Positions 50,399 to 61,639 of a stretch of 64,000 nt of DNA are shown piece after piece. The DNA is taken from contig NC_135073.1 of assembly GCF_051401765.1 (NCBI RefSeq), forward strand, positions 8,990,001 to 9,054,000. Direction: 5' to 3'. The notes beneath the pieces were generated by a model. It had not been told where the DNA came from. It saw only the letters and a list, made by a program, of their open reading frames with translations, and did no database searches. Numbering within the stretch: the first letter of the stretch is position 1; each line of letters opens with the position of its first letter. Origin of the DNA: Calliopsis andreniformis. Lineage: Eukaryota > Arthropoda > Insecta > Hymenoptera > Andrenidae. The translations under genes were made by a program, and so were the position numbers.

Positions 50399-50585
50399 AT
50401 AGAGCGAGAAAAGAGGGAAGAAGAGCGAGTGGCCGAGGAGAGAGGGAGAGAAAGAGCGAGGAGAGCGCATCAAGTCAGTGGGCTAGTGGGGCCGACAGAA
50501 TGTAGCTCGTACTACGGTATCGTCTCCCTCTTTATCTCTCCCTCGTTCCTTCCGTTCTTCCTTCCTTCCTTCTTTCCCGCCGTAC
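50399..50585. repeat. Second purine-then-pyrimidine pair
   Basis: A purine-rich run (about 50399-50470, GAGA words) is followed by a pyrimidine run (about 50521-50580, with a short CTTC tandem). This is the same order as at 33568-33790. The plus frame opening at 50348 is Arg/Glu-rich because of the purine run and is not called. Confidence 0.5.
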
Positions 50586-51337
50586 CGCTATCTCACTCTC
50601 GCTGCCCGCCAGAGGGATCGCCTTGTCTTTCTCTCTGCCAACCCGTTAGGTCGTTGCGAACTGCATGCATAGGGTGGAGCGTAATTCGTGGTGGGATCGA
50701 TCGACCCATGATTCCTTGCGCAAAAATGAGTTGAACGTATGGAACGGTGCATTTTCGCGCGGGGCTTCGGTTTTTGAGATAGGTCAGCGGTGAAATGTTT
50801 GGAATAGATGAAACGTATACTGGGGAAAATAGATACTACCTGTGCTGAGTAAGTCGCATAGTTCTATTTTTGAGATATCGATGTTTCAAGTTTTGAATAT
50901 TTATTATATTCTGTATTGTGGAGTCGACTCTTATTATACTTTCGCTCGTTTCTCAATTTTCTGTAGCCAGAGATATAAAAGTTATTTAGTAGACTTCGGT
51001 TGAAGTGTAAATTCAGTGTTTTTGGAAATGTGATTTGTGTGGTTTTGTATTAGGATTATAGATGGATTGGTCAGTAGAACTGTTTGAAAAATGGAGAAGT
51101 GAAGTTAATTGTTTTTAGTGGAAAACATTTATTTGAATACAGAATCAATAGCGGTAGTTCGAGCGAAAACATGGTGGTTTTACGAAAAGAAATAAGTCGG
51201 ACATGAGGAATAAAATTTTGAAATCGAAGTTCGTTTCCTAGATAATTGGCTTTGAATTTTAGCTGGGTACAAGTGCATCCAAGTATAATTTTGGGCTCAT
51301 GAAGAAAACACCGAGTTAGAGGACCGCTTCTACTTGG

Positions 51338-51450
51338 CAGTAGATTCAGTAGGATCACTGGTCAGACTATAAGAATAATTCAAATTCAGTTTTCTGGGAA
51401 ACTACGCATAATATCAAAAAATTCTATTCTACATTTTCGACTTATTTTCT
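51338..51450. repeat. Dispersed repeat with CAGTAGATTCAGTAG, copy 1
   Basis: CAGTAGATTCAGTAG followed eight bases later by GGTCAGAC recurs at 56532-56561, and loose similarity continues for about 110 bases. A third partial copy starts at 56886. It is an old, diverged repeat family. Confidence 0.55.
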
Positions 51451-51918
51451 TGCATAAAATCACTGCCTTGATTCACATATTTTCAAAAAATTACCATTCT
51501 ACTTACATTCACAGTATATTCAACCCTTAGACTTACTAAACACTCCAAACGCTAACTACCCTCATCAACCATTACTCAACACTTTCATGACCACCCATAA
51601 AGCACTAGGACACATGTAAGTGACAAACTAAAATTTGTATCTCTGTCAACCGAAAATTGAACTAAGAGCACTTTCCCTTTAAAAAACGAGAAACTAAAAA
51701 AAAACATGAATCCATAATACAACATTCAGATCCAAAACTTGGAACATCTCAGAAATAAAAAAGGAAGAACACCATACATACTATTCCACCATACAACCAT
51801 AAATGTAACTCGGGAGCAGCCGAAAACAGACCTATCTCATACCCAACTCTTTCCATTCAGAATGACCCAGCAAAGATTCGAAAAACTCCGGCAGTGGAAG
51901 AGTTTTCCAGTTACCTCA

Positions 51919-51933
51919 CGGGACACCCTGTAT
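51919..51933. mobile_element. Orphan TIR-like end (CACCCTGTA)
   Basis: GGACACCCTGTAT here and TTTACACCCTGTATA at 36603-36617 look like the right ends of TA-target elements of the type at 49718-50310. I could not find matching left ends. They may be decayed copies. Confidence 0.3.
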
Positions 51934-51999
51934 ACCCTCTGCACATTTATTCCCAGCGCGTATGTACAGCCGTATAGCCGAGGTACATAACCGTGGAAA

Positions 52000-52400
52000 T
52001 GTGAGTGTAGGCGCATCGCCGCGACGCTTCCTTCCACGTTGAATTCCACCCTGCCCTAGAGAGGCGCGGACGCTGTAAAGCGGCATGAAAGCACGGAATA
52101 GGCTGTCAGTGGATGTACTCTGGCGTCTATGTGCGCGTGATGGTATATAGGCGGGTGGGTGGGTAGGCAAGGCAAGGCAGGCTCGGCTGGTGGTCGCTCG
52201 GTTGCGAGCTTCGCTCGATAGCAAAGTGCGGTTCCCCTCGACACGAGCTCTCGTACTTGCAACGCGGCAGGATTAAAGGGGAACAGCCCGTGTACGGAAA
52301 TGCACGATCGATGCGCACATGTCTGAATTTTCGTGTCAAGTCGTGACCGATCGACTATGGTCTGCGGTAACCATTCGACTGCCACAGTTTCGTCGAATTT
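52000..52400. promoter_or_regulatory. CpG-rich block
   Basis: CpG-rich with GGGT/GGCAA short repeats at about 52150-52180. An ATG at 52356 gives only MVC before a weak phase-1 donor (GCG|GTAACC). I rate that exon unlikely. Regulatory island is the safer label. Confidence 0.25.
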
Positions 52401-54563
52401 CTTTTCTGCTTTCGGCCGAGCTAGGAGACTAGGATCCTGTTTTCTCCGTTTACTTGGACGACGAAGGATATCATTTTTCTTTCATGTATAGCCGCTGTTG
52501 GGCTGTTATTCGATGAGGGTTCGATTCCTGAGACGTGGACTGTTTTTATGGCGATGGTCGTTTGATAAGACGTGCATCCGATGGGATCTTGTAAGTTTCG
52601 TTTCCTGGGGAAAGTTGAAGTTGGGATGTCTAGTTCATTGGAGTTTCATCTATTCCCTAAGTTGGCAGTGACCTCTTCATGGATACCATTAAACTTTGGG
52701 ATAGGGTGTATAGCAAGTGCGTTGCTTTTCCACAGGAATTGTTGTACAACTGGAGGCGTACTATGCAGGCTCACCAAGATTCCACGGGAAGGAATTTCAC
52801 TTTGGATATTTAGCATCACTCAAGTCCAGGCATTCAGTTTACGAGGATCTCGATGCGTTACTTTCTAAGTTACTTCGCCGAGCAGCCCTCGTAATTTATC
52901 TCGCGAAGTCGTGGCCGATTCGAAAGACCCAGGTATTGGAAGATGAACAAACGACGCCGAGCTCTGTAATCGGATCTGCAGGAGGAATGCAACTTTGTTG
53001 TTTTCCTTTTTTCCCTCGCGGTAATGGGATGCGACACGTTAATTAGATTCGCGATTTAACGGTGTCAGGCGTTCCGTGTGACAAGTGCACCAAGTATACG
53101 CCGGTAGATGAACACGTCTACGAACACGATACCCAATCTCGAGACACGTGCGTGTCGCTTCTGGTTTATCCTATCCTCTTACACCTCTCGCTTCTCTTCT
53201 TGCGTGACTCTCTTTTTACATCTCGTACACGTGGCGCGTGTAACTGTTATCTTTCCCTCTCGCATTTCTTCTCTCTTTTAACCGCAATTTCACTCTGACA
53301 AGCGTAGCCCTCGATCGTTATTCCATCTCCGTTGTAATAGAACGCTCTCGCTTCAGGAAGCGAGATAACAGTTAAACGCACATGAGTTTAGTTATCGCCT
53401 AGCAAGAGTAACAATTTTGGTATTTTAGTATAGAATGAATTTTTCATGTTATTCTTACAGCGACTCGGGAAGTTATTGATGAAGGATTTATAAATTTACA
53501 TGTTCAGAATTTCAATACATTTTACATTTTGTGTTGAAAGTAATCGTTAACTGAAAAGATGACACTTGTTTCATTATCAGCTCTCTGGTTTCTCCCTTAT
53601 TTCTTGGAACTAGACTCTCGATGTTTTTTAGGTTTGTATTTGATAAGACAGAAATAAGGTTTTATGCGTAGACACTCAGAATAATATTTCCTAATATTCT
53701 TTACATAAGTAGTATAATATCGCAGAATTCTGTTATAAAAAATTCTTAATAGTAGCATTAAAATCTGAAGTACAGGTTACCAGTGATCTCCAAAATATTC
53801 AGAGTATCAGCTACTCTGAATACGCACGAACAAATCTATGAGTCACTTTATACGTTTAGGTCAATAGACTACCTACTGAACCCTCTTAGACGTCAGTGAG
53901 TATGACTATAGAATCGTCACACATAGTTCACTCTAACTTTCTGAACTCCAATACCCTCTCAGTTACCTCTCATAATTGATACATAGCAATACCCTCTCAG
54001 TCTATACATGACACTATTTCTAAAATTACCCATTCGAGTTACTAACCATATTAAGGCAGTTATAGCCGAAATCAAGTTTCTTAAGAATGTCTTGCAATTT
54101 GAATCACGTTTGGTTAAAATTTTAATGAATTCCATCATCCCAAATTTGAGTTATTTGCCTTCAAAGTTTCAACTTTTAACACGTAGTCTCTATATTGAGC
54201 CTTCGCTGGAATTATATTTTTAGCTCTATCTCAAAGAATATTCTTAGAAATTTGTTAAAAATCTAATATACAATGCAGAATATCCATAAGAATTTAATAA
54301 AAAAGAAATAGAATAGTTTATTCTTTAGTTACTGAATTACAGAAATGGAGCCATAGCAACATTACCATATCGTCAGTTTCTCTTGTCGGTGTCAATGTTT
54401 CTTTGTATGTATAGAAGGTAATTACGTGTGTATGTGTAAACGGTGGGCAATAGGCGAACAGATGTATTCAAAAATTCTATCGTACCCTTAGAAACAAAAT
54501 AGTCTTGAATAATGAAGCCATGTGCAATTAACTTTCTAACACGATTGTGCAGAAACAGCTACC

Positions 54564-54741
54564 TTAACCCTTAACTACTATTGTCAATCTTTACGACCGC
54601 TACTAATTACTTATTTACATCTATTTCTCTGCCTTCATTATTTTCCTTCTTTTTTCATTCGAACAATAACGCAATAAACTGTCTGTGAGACCGCTAACAG
54701 TGGTTACGTAAGTTTTAGTAGAGGTAGTAGTTAAGGGTTAC
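54564..54741. mobile_element. piggyBac-like MITE, second copy of the type
   Basis: TTAACCCTTAACTACT at the left and AGTAGTTAAGGGTTAC at the right are inverted copies differing only in the last TTAA base (TTAC). Length is 178 bp with no frame. TTAA plus CCCTT ends are the piggyBac signature. The ends resemble those of the element at 2999-3193. Confidence 0.7.
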
Positions 54742-54849
54742 AGTAAATCCAGTTATAAGCTCGATCACCCCCACAGCGGCGCACAAGTACTTCTAGTTAC
54801 CATTTTCTACGCCACCTGAAACGTGTGGCCTAAAGACTTCTCGAGGACC

Positions 54850-55843
54850 GAGCGAAACGAGTGTCGACGATAAGACAGGGGGATGCTGACGAGACTCTTT
54901 ACAGATCGACGATCGTCGTACGTGAGACGGCCACGGCGCCATGTCACGCGAGGCGTGGACAACGGGGCCAACGAAGAGAGCAACGAACACGATCGTACTG
55001 TCTGCGATCACGACGAGCCGCCTCGGTGTGCTTCGACTTCGCAGGGACTAAAGACTGCTTGCCTGCCCTCGGTGGGACGTTCATTAGCCAAGGTGCTGAC
55101 GGTACTATAATAACGGCGAGGAGGTGTGATAGGCGGTAAACCGTGTCACGCTGCGGCGTAGGGCGAGTCGGGGTGGCGTGGAGGAGGCGGAAGAGGAGGT
55201 GGAGAAGGAAGTGGACGATGATGGACACGGTGTTAACGCGATACCTTTGAAACCAGGGGAGGTATACATAGTTTTGTACAGTCGACGTCGTTGACGATCA
55301 CCAGAAGTGATAACACAGTGTACCGAGGCGAACCGCGATAGATAAAGCGGAGGAAACGGGTTTCAGTGCCGGTCAGTGCGTAAAATCGAGCTTAGTAAAA
55401 TAATCGATAGGCTACGTAGAGAGAGTGTATAGAAGAAGCGGAAAGTTACCATAATTTTGTTAAGCAAGCAGCGTCGACGCGACAATATCTACGATGAAGT
55501 TAAGTATTGGTGAACGACCGAGTCGACTGTGGTAAAATAAAAAAGAGAATCAAGCGTAGAATGAACTGTTGAAAGTGATCGGTGAAAGGGGTTGCAGTAA
55601 TTCGCAACTCGGTGGTGAATAGAACAGTGTCGGTAACAAGGATCGGTCGTGGATAGTGGCGTGGACTGACTCGGAAGCCTCTCGAGGAGTGGAAGCTCTC
55701 TCGAGACCGAGGCGAGGACGTCCTTTTGGGGTGGCGTCGCGGTGCCCCGCAGCGGATGTTACGTCGGGCTGGTAGAGGGTGTCGGGTGATCTACGGGAGT
55801 AGCAACCTGGAAGAGACGAAAGGCCACCACCACGGCGTTCAAC
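54850..55843 (+). other. HR3: Promoter and 5' UTR of the MFEMW exon of HR3
   Basis: This CpG-rich stretch upstream of the ATG at 55844 has many short upstream frames, including ones opening at 55217, 55493 and 55756. The last overlaps the main start in a different frame. An initiator-like TCAGTGCG occurs near 55375-55382. No clear TATA box was found, as usual for CpG-rich insect promoters. Whether there is an intron inside the UTR cannot be told from sequence. Confidence 0.45.
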
Positions 55844-55967
55844 ATGTTCGAGATGTGGAGCGCGGTGAGTTCCAAGCTGGAACACTCCGCGACCTCCTCG
55901 GGCTCGCCGTTACCTTTGACCTCGCACGCACCGCAGACACCGCACACCTCGTCCGGGAGCATAAAAG
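55844..55967 (+). CDS. HR3: Nuclear hormone receptor HR3, first coding exon (A/B region)
   Basis: The frame gives 41 residues plus one base G, then donor AAAG|GTAACG at 55968. It opens MFEMWSAVSSKLE and closes SSGSIK (residues 36-41). Drosophila HR3 has MFDMWSSVTSKLE in the same place and SSGSIK directly before AQIEIIPCK, where the DNA-binding domain begins. The split G would complete an Ala codon, exactly as expected. HR3 is a nuclear orphan receptor of the ROR group, induced by ecdysone, which represses early genes and activates FTZ-F1 in moulting and metamorphosis. The zinc fingers and ligand-binding domain lie to the right of the window. The middle of the exon is Ser/Thr/Pro-rich and probably disordered. 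An out-of-frame upstream ORF runs over the start. Confidence 0.9.
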
Positions 55968-56531
55968 GTAACGAACAGTCCCGTTACTGGGACTAGACCG
56001 TAGGTTCCCACGGCGTCGAGCCGATTCTTGGGCAAAAAGACCCGCGCAGCAGCTCGTCCGCCGCGGATTTTCTAATTCCACTCGTGTCGAAGAACCGTTG
56101 TACCCGGACCCCACGGAATCGCCATGAATTCAGCGTTACATGACGTTCTTTTGATAATAATGCGCTACGTGCTCGATGGCAGCTTGTGGTGTCCGCGTAC
56201 ACGCGTTGCTTTTAGCTTCTAAGCGAGGACAGTTGGTCGAGGGAACTTGGGCTTTAAATTCGAAACATAAATTTGAAAGATTGCGGGAAAAGGAAATTTT
56301 CTGCAGTTTTCGCGAATTTTTCTTTTTACTTCGTATACAGTTTCCATGAGACGGTAATACATAAATTTATTTTTTTGTGTTAAACTTCTACCAACGGGAT
56401 GATATGGAGAAATAAATCCAAAATATGATATACAATTTTTTGATATCTGGATTTATTTTACAAAAAGTTGAATTTTAGTTTCAGTCAAATGCGCGTGCAA
56501 CTGACGCAGTGAGAGGAACGGTTTTCGTTTA

Positions 56532-56645
56532 CAGTAGATTCAGTAGCGCCCGTGGTCAGACAGAGAGAAAAATCAAACTCAATTTTCTCGAATACGAAAC
56601 ACGATATCGGCAAATTTGATTCTATTTTTTCTAATTGTTTTGTCA
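56532..56645. repeat. Dispersed repeat with CAGTAGATTCAGTAG, copy 2
   Basis: Partner of 51338-51450. CAGTAGATTCAGTAG and GGTCAGAC are identical, and the following bases align loosely (TTTTCT, ATATC, ATTCTA). A third partial copy at 56886 shares CAGTAGATTCAG only. Confidence 0.55.
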
Positions 56646-58063
56646 TACAGAATTCACTTTTTCCTTTATATTACTCATTTTGAAACATCATATAGTTCGA
56701 TAAATTGTCACACTTCCATGAAATGATATTTGAGAAAGGACTCAGTAAAATGATCTACAGAAGTTGGAAGAAATATAGTAAACAATCTTGTACATTTCAT
56801 GTTGCACAATGTAGATAGTCACAAGTAGAGTAGAATCGTGTTGTGCGTACTGGTCAGACTACCCAATACGTGCAACCTTTGCCCACAGTAGATTCAGAAC
56901 CTCCACTGTCAAACATACTCACATTAGAAAGATTGAGCTCAGGAACAGCAGCATTCAACATCAAACATGTAGAAATTATTTTATGCAAACAAAGTAATAA
57001 AATGTCCCACTCATACACTTCTATCTATGTACACATATATCATTACAGTGGGTTAGAGAACTTTCATAGTTAGAATTCCCTCGTTTCTGCGCGAAGGAAA
57101 ATTCAATTGGAATGCAACAATGCCCTTTGCACCTAACGCAGCACAGAAGGCATGCATATATCTACTCCGCTATAAACATTATTTACGCCACACAATTTAC
57201 GTGTGCAACGCAAATTCCATTCCGAATGTAATAATAATAATTTCTAAATGCAGCTAATTTACGCGAAATATACCAACTTTACCATGAAACCCTAAGGCGT
57301 CATTACTTTATATTACTTGCACATTACCGAGAAAGTAATTTTCATTCTTCAGGACCATGGCGTTTAAGAAGTAAAAAATGATTGGCTATGTCACTCGTGG
57401 ATATTCTCGTAAAATAGTTGAGATTCTTCACAGGAGGTCATGGTACATAAAATAACACGGTGCATCGTGATGTTTCAATTTTAATGCCCGATAAACGCGT
57501 CTAAATTGTCCCGTAACTCGGAACGTTTGTCGCCATCGATTATTCGATCTCGTTATCATGCAAGATTGCTCGAATTGATCTCAAACATTGGCCACGTGAT
57601 TGATGGAACTCCCAAAATGATCGGGTGACTAGATAACGTCGATACGCAAACGTAAATATGTATCGATTTGCACGTGTTCCAGTGCAACGAGCTGTTATCG
57701 ACAATTCGTGAATAGCGACTTCGATAAATAATCTGGTATCGGTTCTGTTAAACTAGATGGGAAGAATTTTAACAACAATTTTATTATTATTGATTTAGTA
57801 GACAGTATCTAATTTTGAGGTGAATGATTGAAGTAAATCAAAAGGGGTTACATGTACAGCTGAAACTGATTTTATAGGTAATTCAATTTTCGAAATGAAA
57901 TAGAAATTTTTGTTCCAGCTAGAAGGTACTATTTTTAGTACTTTTCGAATGAAAATCGATCAAAACTATTTCGTCGCTTGAATTGCTAGGATATTCGATT
58001 CCGTTAACGAAAAAGTGTAAGAGAGAGCTGGTTTGGAAACCGACACCAGGAATACCTCGAAAC

Positions 58064-58128
58064 GTTTCAAAACTGCTTTTACGATGTCGCGAATCGCGCA
58101 CCGTTCCGAATACAAATACACGCTGGAA
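58064..58128. repeat. 65-bp direct repeat, copy 1 (partner 58644-58709)
   Basis: TTTACGATGTCGCGA and CCGTTCCGAATAC are shared exactly with the partner, with a few substitutions and small gaps around them. The copies lie 580 bp apart in the same orientation. Confidence 0.65.
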
Positions 58129-58643
58129 CCAGAGATTTGCCGCGCGTGTTACACGACACAATAGTTTCCTTTTTCAAAATGGTTCCTCACAATGGCTTCG
58201 ACCCATCTTTTTTCCCTCTTTTTTTAATCACTTCGACAAAGCCTGGTCTTCGATGAAAAACTTTCCCGCGGATGCCACCCACTGGTTTCACTTCAAAAAG
58301 TCTCTGTTGTAAATATAAAACAGTGCCTTGAATTTTCGCGGCGAATCGTGAATTTCGAAACTCTGTCACAGAAAAATACCAAATAAAACAGTGACGTACC
58401 CGAAACGAAAGGTCGAAGAACCATCGGCAAACATGCGTCTCGGTGTCAACGATCGAAATTCGAAAACTATGCCCGAGGACCTCTAGGGCTCATTAATATG
58501 CGCGTCGTAGGAGACACGTATCGGAGACGTGTTCGTCTCCATAGGAGTTTCACAGAAGCCATATCGCCGCAAGGTCCACTCGTCGATTTCCACGAATCCT
58601 AGGGAAATGACACGAGGCTCCATTCGAACTGTCCAGGGGACGG

Positions 58644-58709
58644 GTTTCAAAAGTGGAGGTTTACGATGTCGCGAGTCATAGCCGTTCCGAATACGAATAC
58701 GCGGATCGA
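58644..58709. repeat. 65-bp direct repeat, copy 2 (partner 58064-58128)
   Basis: Second copy of the unit at 58064. Both begin GTTTCAAAA and end in a GAAC/GAAAC word. No mobile-element termini were seen. Confidence 0.65.
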
Positions 58710-60264
58710 AACGCGGCGACTAAATTATGCAAAGCGAAAGTACCCACGTAAGTGTGGGTTGCGCAAATGCTTCGTAAGAAGAACGCCCGGCAATGTCCTC
58801 CTCGCCTTCGCGATGACGCGAGAACGAATTTCTTGCCGACAGCTTCTGGCTGCTTCTAGATTGGCCGATTAAGCCTCTCGTGTCTCGAGTTTCGAATTTC
58901 TTGACTTCTATGTCTGTCCCAGTCATCTGCGATCACTAGCGACGTCTTCATCAGTCGGTTCATCTTGCGTCGTGGCTTTGGTCTTCTGGGTTAGATTATT
59001 GGTTTATGCCACCTTGGGAAAATATATTTTTAGCGGGGAATTATTTTATTAGGATTGGAGATAAATCTTTCAAGTTTTTGGAATTTTATTATTTTTGTGC
59101 TTATTCAAATTTCGTTGAATGTTTTATGTTAATATACGATGCAAAAATTTCTGGCGATTTCAGTATTTAAGTATTCATATTTTACCGAAGAAAAGTTAAT
59201 AGAGTGAAATGGAACGATTCATGGATAGAACGAAGTTGGAATGAGTACAAGCGGATATTATTAGGATTGAGTAGAAATAGTAAAGTTGTGTACGAATCGA
59301 AGAACGGTCGCCCCGAAACAACAGATGTATAATCATGTGATTTCGCAACCAGGAAACCTTTGACCCGAGCAATAATTTTCATGGCATTAGTCACTTCGGT
59401 TATGGTTAATAAAATCAAATAATCGCGCACTTTCTGTGTCTGTCGTTCTATCCGAGAGCTACAATGATAACGGCACCGAGGCATCCGCAAATCGTATTTC
59501 TGTATATTCCTTTGAGACGAGTCGCGAAGACGCGCGCCTAATCGCGACGAGTTATTGACGAAACGTCGCAACATTTTGGGAACGATGTTCCGGAAATTAA
59601 GCAATTTGCTTCATTGTGGGGGACTAAATTGCGCTATTTCGTGAGTAACTCTTTAGAGAATTTCTATTATGCAGACACTGTTAGCGATGTTGATGATCGT
59701 TGAATTCACTCTGTTTGACGATGTGATGTTCAGGGAACAATGAAGCTGTACACAATACGTTCGAAATTTGTTCAATACTAGTATAATTAATATGCAGCTG
59801 GAGTAATAGGAAGGATTCCATAATTTAAGGAATAATTTTTATCTATAGCCTGTTCCCTAAAATATAAGTTATATCAGTTATTTTCAGTTATACTTCAGTA
59901 GTTTCTGCGTTAAATTAAGTTAAGGGAATCTCAGACCAAAATTGCTGGAATATTCGGCTCGATTACCATCGACAGGGTTTCTCGTATTTTTTTCGCAAGT
60001 GAAAGCCCAAGCGGCAACGCGAGCCTCCCGGTGAACGGTGGTCGACGAGGGCAATCCTTCATCCTCCTCGTCGACGTGTTTTCAGAGCCGTCAAACGGGT
60101 TCGAAGGTTGTCGTTACGAAATCGATTCGCGTCTGTCGTTTCGCTGTGGATCGCTCTCCGACTCATACTCAACACGCTATTAAGATCGCTTTGTTGCCTG
60201 TCGAGTTACTATCTAGCAACCTTCTTGGCGGAGCAAATAAGTCGATTGCACACAAGTAGGTACA

Positions 60265-60418
60265 TATGAGGCGTTGAGAACATAGACTATCACCACCACA
60301 TGGAAAGATCGAAAAAAAGGCAATCTAAGGTATAGAATAGCCTTGTAAGAAATTAATAATACTAACTCAATTTCGGAAAAATGTGGTTTTAGTCCACTTC
60401 TGCACTCAGTGTCTCATA
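60265..60418. mobile_element. TA-flanked MITE, copy 2 (partner 35433-35557)
   Basis: TATGAGGCGTTGAG at the left and, reversed, TATGAGACACTGAG at the right form terminal inverted repeats with TA at both tips. Inward, ACCACAT occurs in both arms. The right half matches the copy at 35501-35552. The 154-bp element has no coding capacity. Confidence 0.6.
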
Positions 60419-61639
60419 CTAAAAATTTAGAATCAAGAAAAGTATACTGTTTAATTATCTTGATGTGAAAAATACTATAATTATACTCGAAAATTTTTAT
60501 TTGAAATCGATGAAGATTGTGTCCCATTTTGGTGACGATATGTAGAAAATTGCTTACATGTAAACAGTATGTTCGATTGTAAAGCGAAATTTATTCCCTC
60601 ACGTCGACAGTCTGTGATATGCAAAACTGCACTGATGTAAGTGCATAATCATAATGCTACTATAATATTATAGGTATACTTAAAAGACGATGTTTACTCT
60701 TCGGTTTTAAATTATACTGGATGATTATTTGTGGCGAACCACCAGGTCGTTTCGAAATAATTGCCATGTAATTATTCACGCAGTAAACGAAGCTCGATAT
60801 GCCGCTCTGTCGTCAGTGTACGTGTGCTTCCCGCCACTCAAAGATCATCGACCTTATAGACGTCGCGATACGATAAGATTGTAGTAATAGGTGCAACTAC
60901 TGTAAGTAGGTAAACGTTTCAGTCTTTACATGATAGAGGGGCCAGGTATGGCGTTTATCATGCTGACTACTTCGAGGAAAATGTGAAATATAACGAAAGG
61001 AGGGAAAGTAAGGATACATATTTAAATATTGCACAATTGGAAAAATTTAATTACCGAGAAGAAAATGAAGAAAGCGTACATATTCAAAACATCTCGGTAA
61101 AGAAGATCAACTCTCGTTGTTCCATCTCTCAAGAAGGATTAAACATTCTTCTTTCAGTAAAAAAGTAATTAAAAGCATTGAGCAATAAAAATCCTTAACG
61201 TTCTACACGAAAACGAGCAGCAGAAACATTATCTCAGATTACGCGATTGCGTTTATTTGCGTGAACGACGTATAAAAAACGCAAACGTGCATTCGGGTCA
61301 ATTCTGCGTGTAACCAAGTTTCGAAATAACTCTACACGATGCCCGCGCACGGTATCGTGCATTATTCTTGCCTCGTAGCTAGCCCCGTTGTAATTAAAAT
61401 ACAACGCTCGGAATAAAACTAACTCCAACAAGGAAAAAAGACTCGAGGCACAATTACAGTAACGCTACACGCACATTACGCCCCCGTCGCATTAGAAGGA
61501 GCTACTGGCGAGGCAAGAACCCATCAATTACAACGCGTGGAAATGATAAAGGAAAGGAGGACGAACTATCTTAAAAAATACAGCCAGAAGCATACATAAC
61601 AATGTCAAATTCGTAGAACTCACGTAATGCTCGTCCCTC

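Larger units (their letters stand above)
16936..54849 (+). other. Very long HR3 intronic stretch
   Basis: About 38 kb without a recognisable protein gene. AT-rich DNA alternates with CpG-rich blocks near 18150-19030, 20330-20620, 24170-24440, 25230-25590, 26640-27180, 31730-32260, 43500-44950, 47840-48380 and 52000-52400. These may be promoters, enhancers or untranslated exons. Frames such as minus 43766-44581 (271 codons), minus 24167-24664, plus 40404-40856 and plus 34684-35088 have no family motif. Arg/Ser bias and overlap with opposite-strand frames suggest composition, not coding. Specific repeats and signals inside are listed separately. Confidence 0.55.

Noticed and set aside
52356..52365. 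ATG with phase-1 donor (MVC, GCG|GTAACC) as a further first exon
   Set aside because: Only three codons and a weak donor; phase match alone occurs one time in three.
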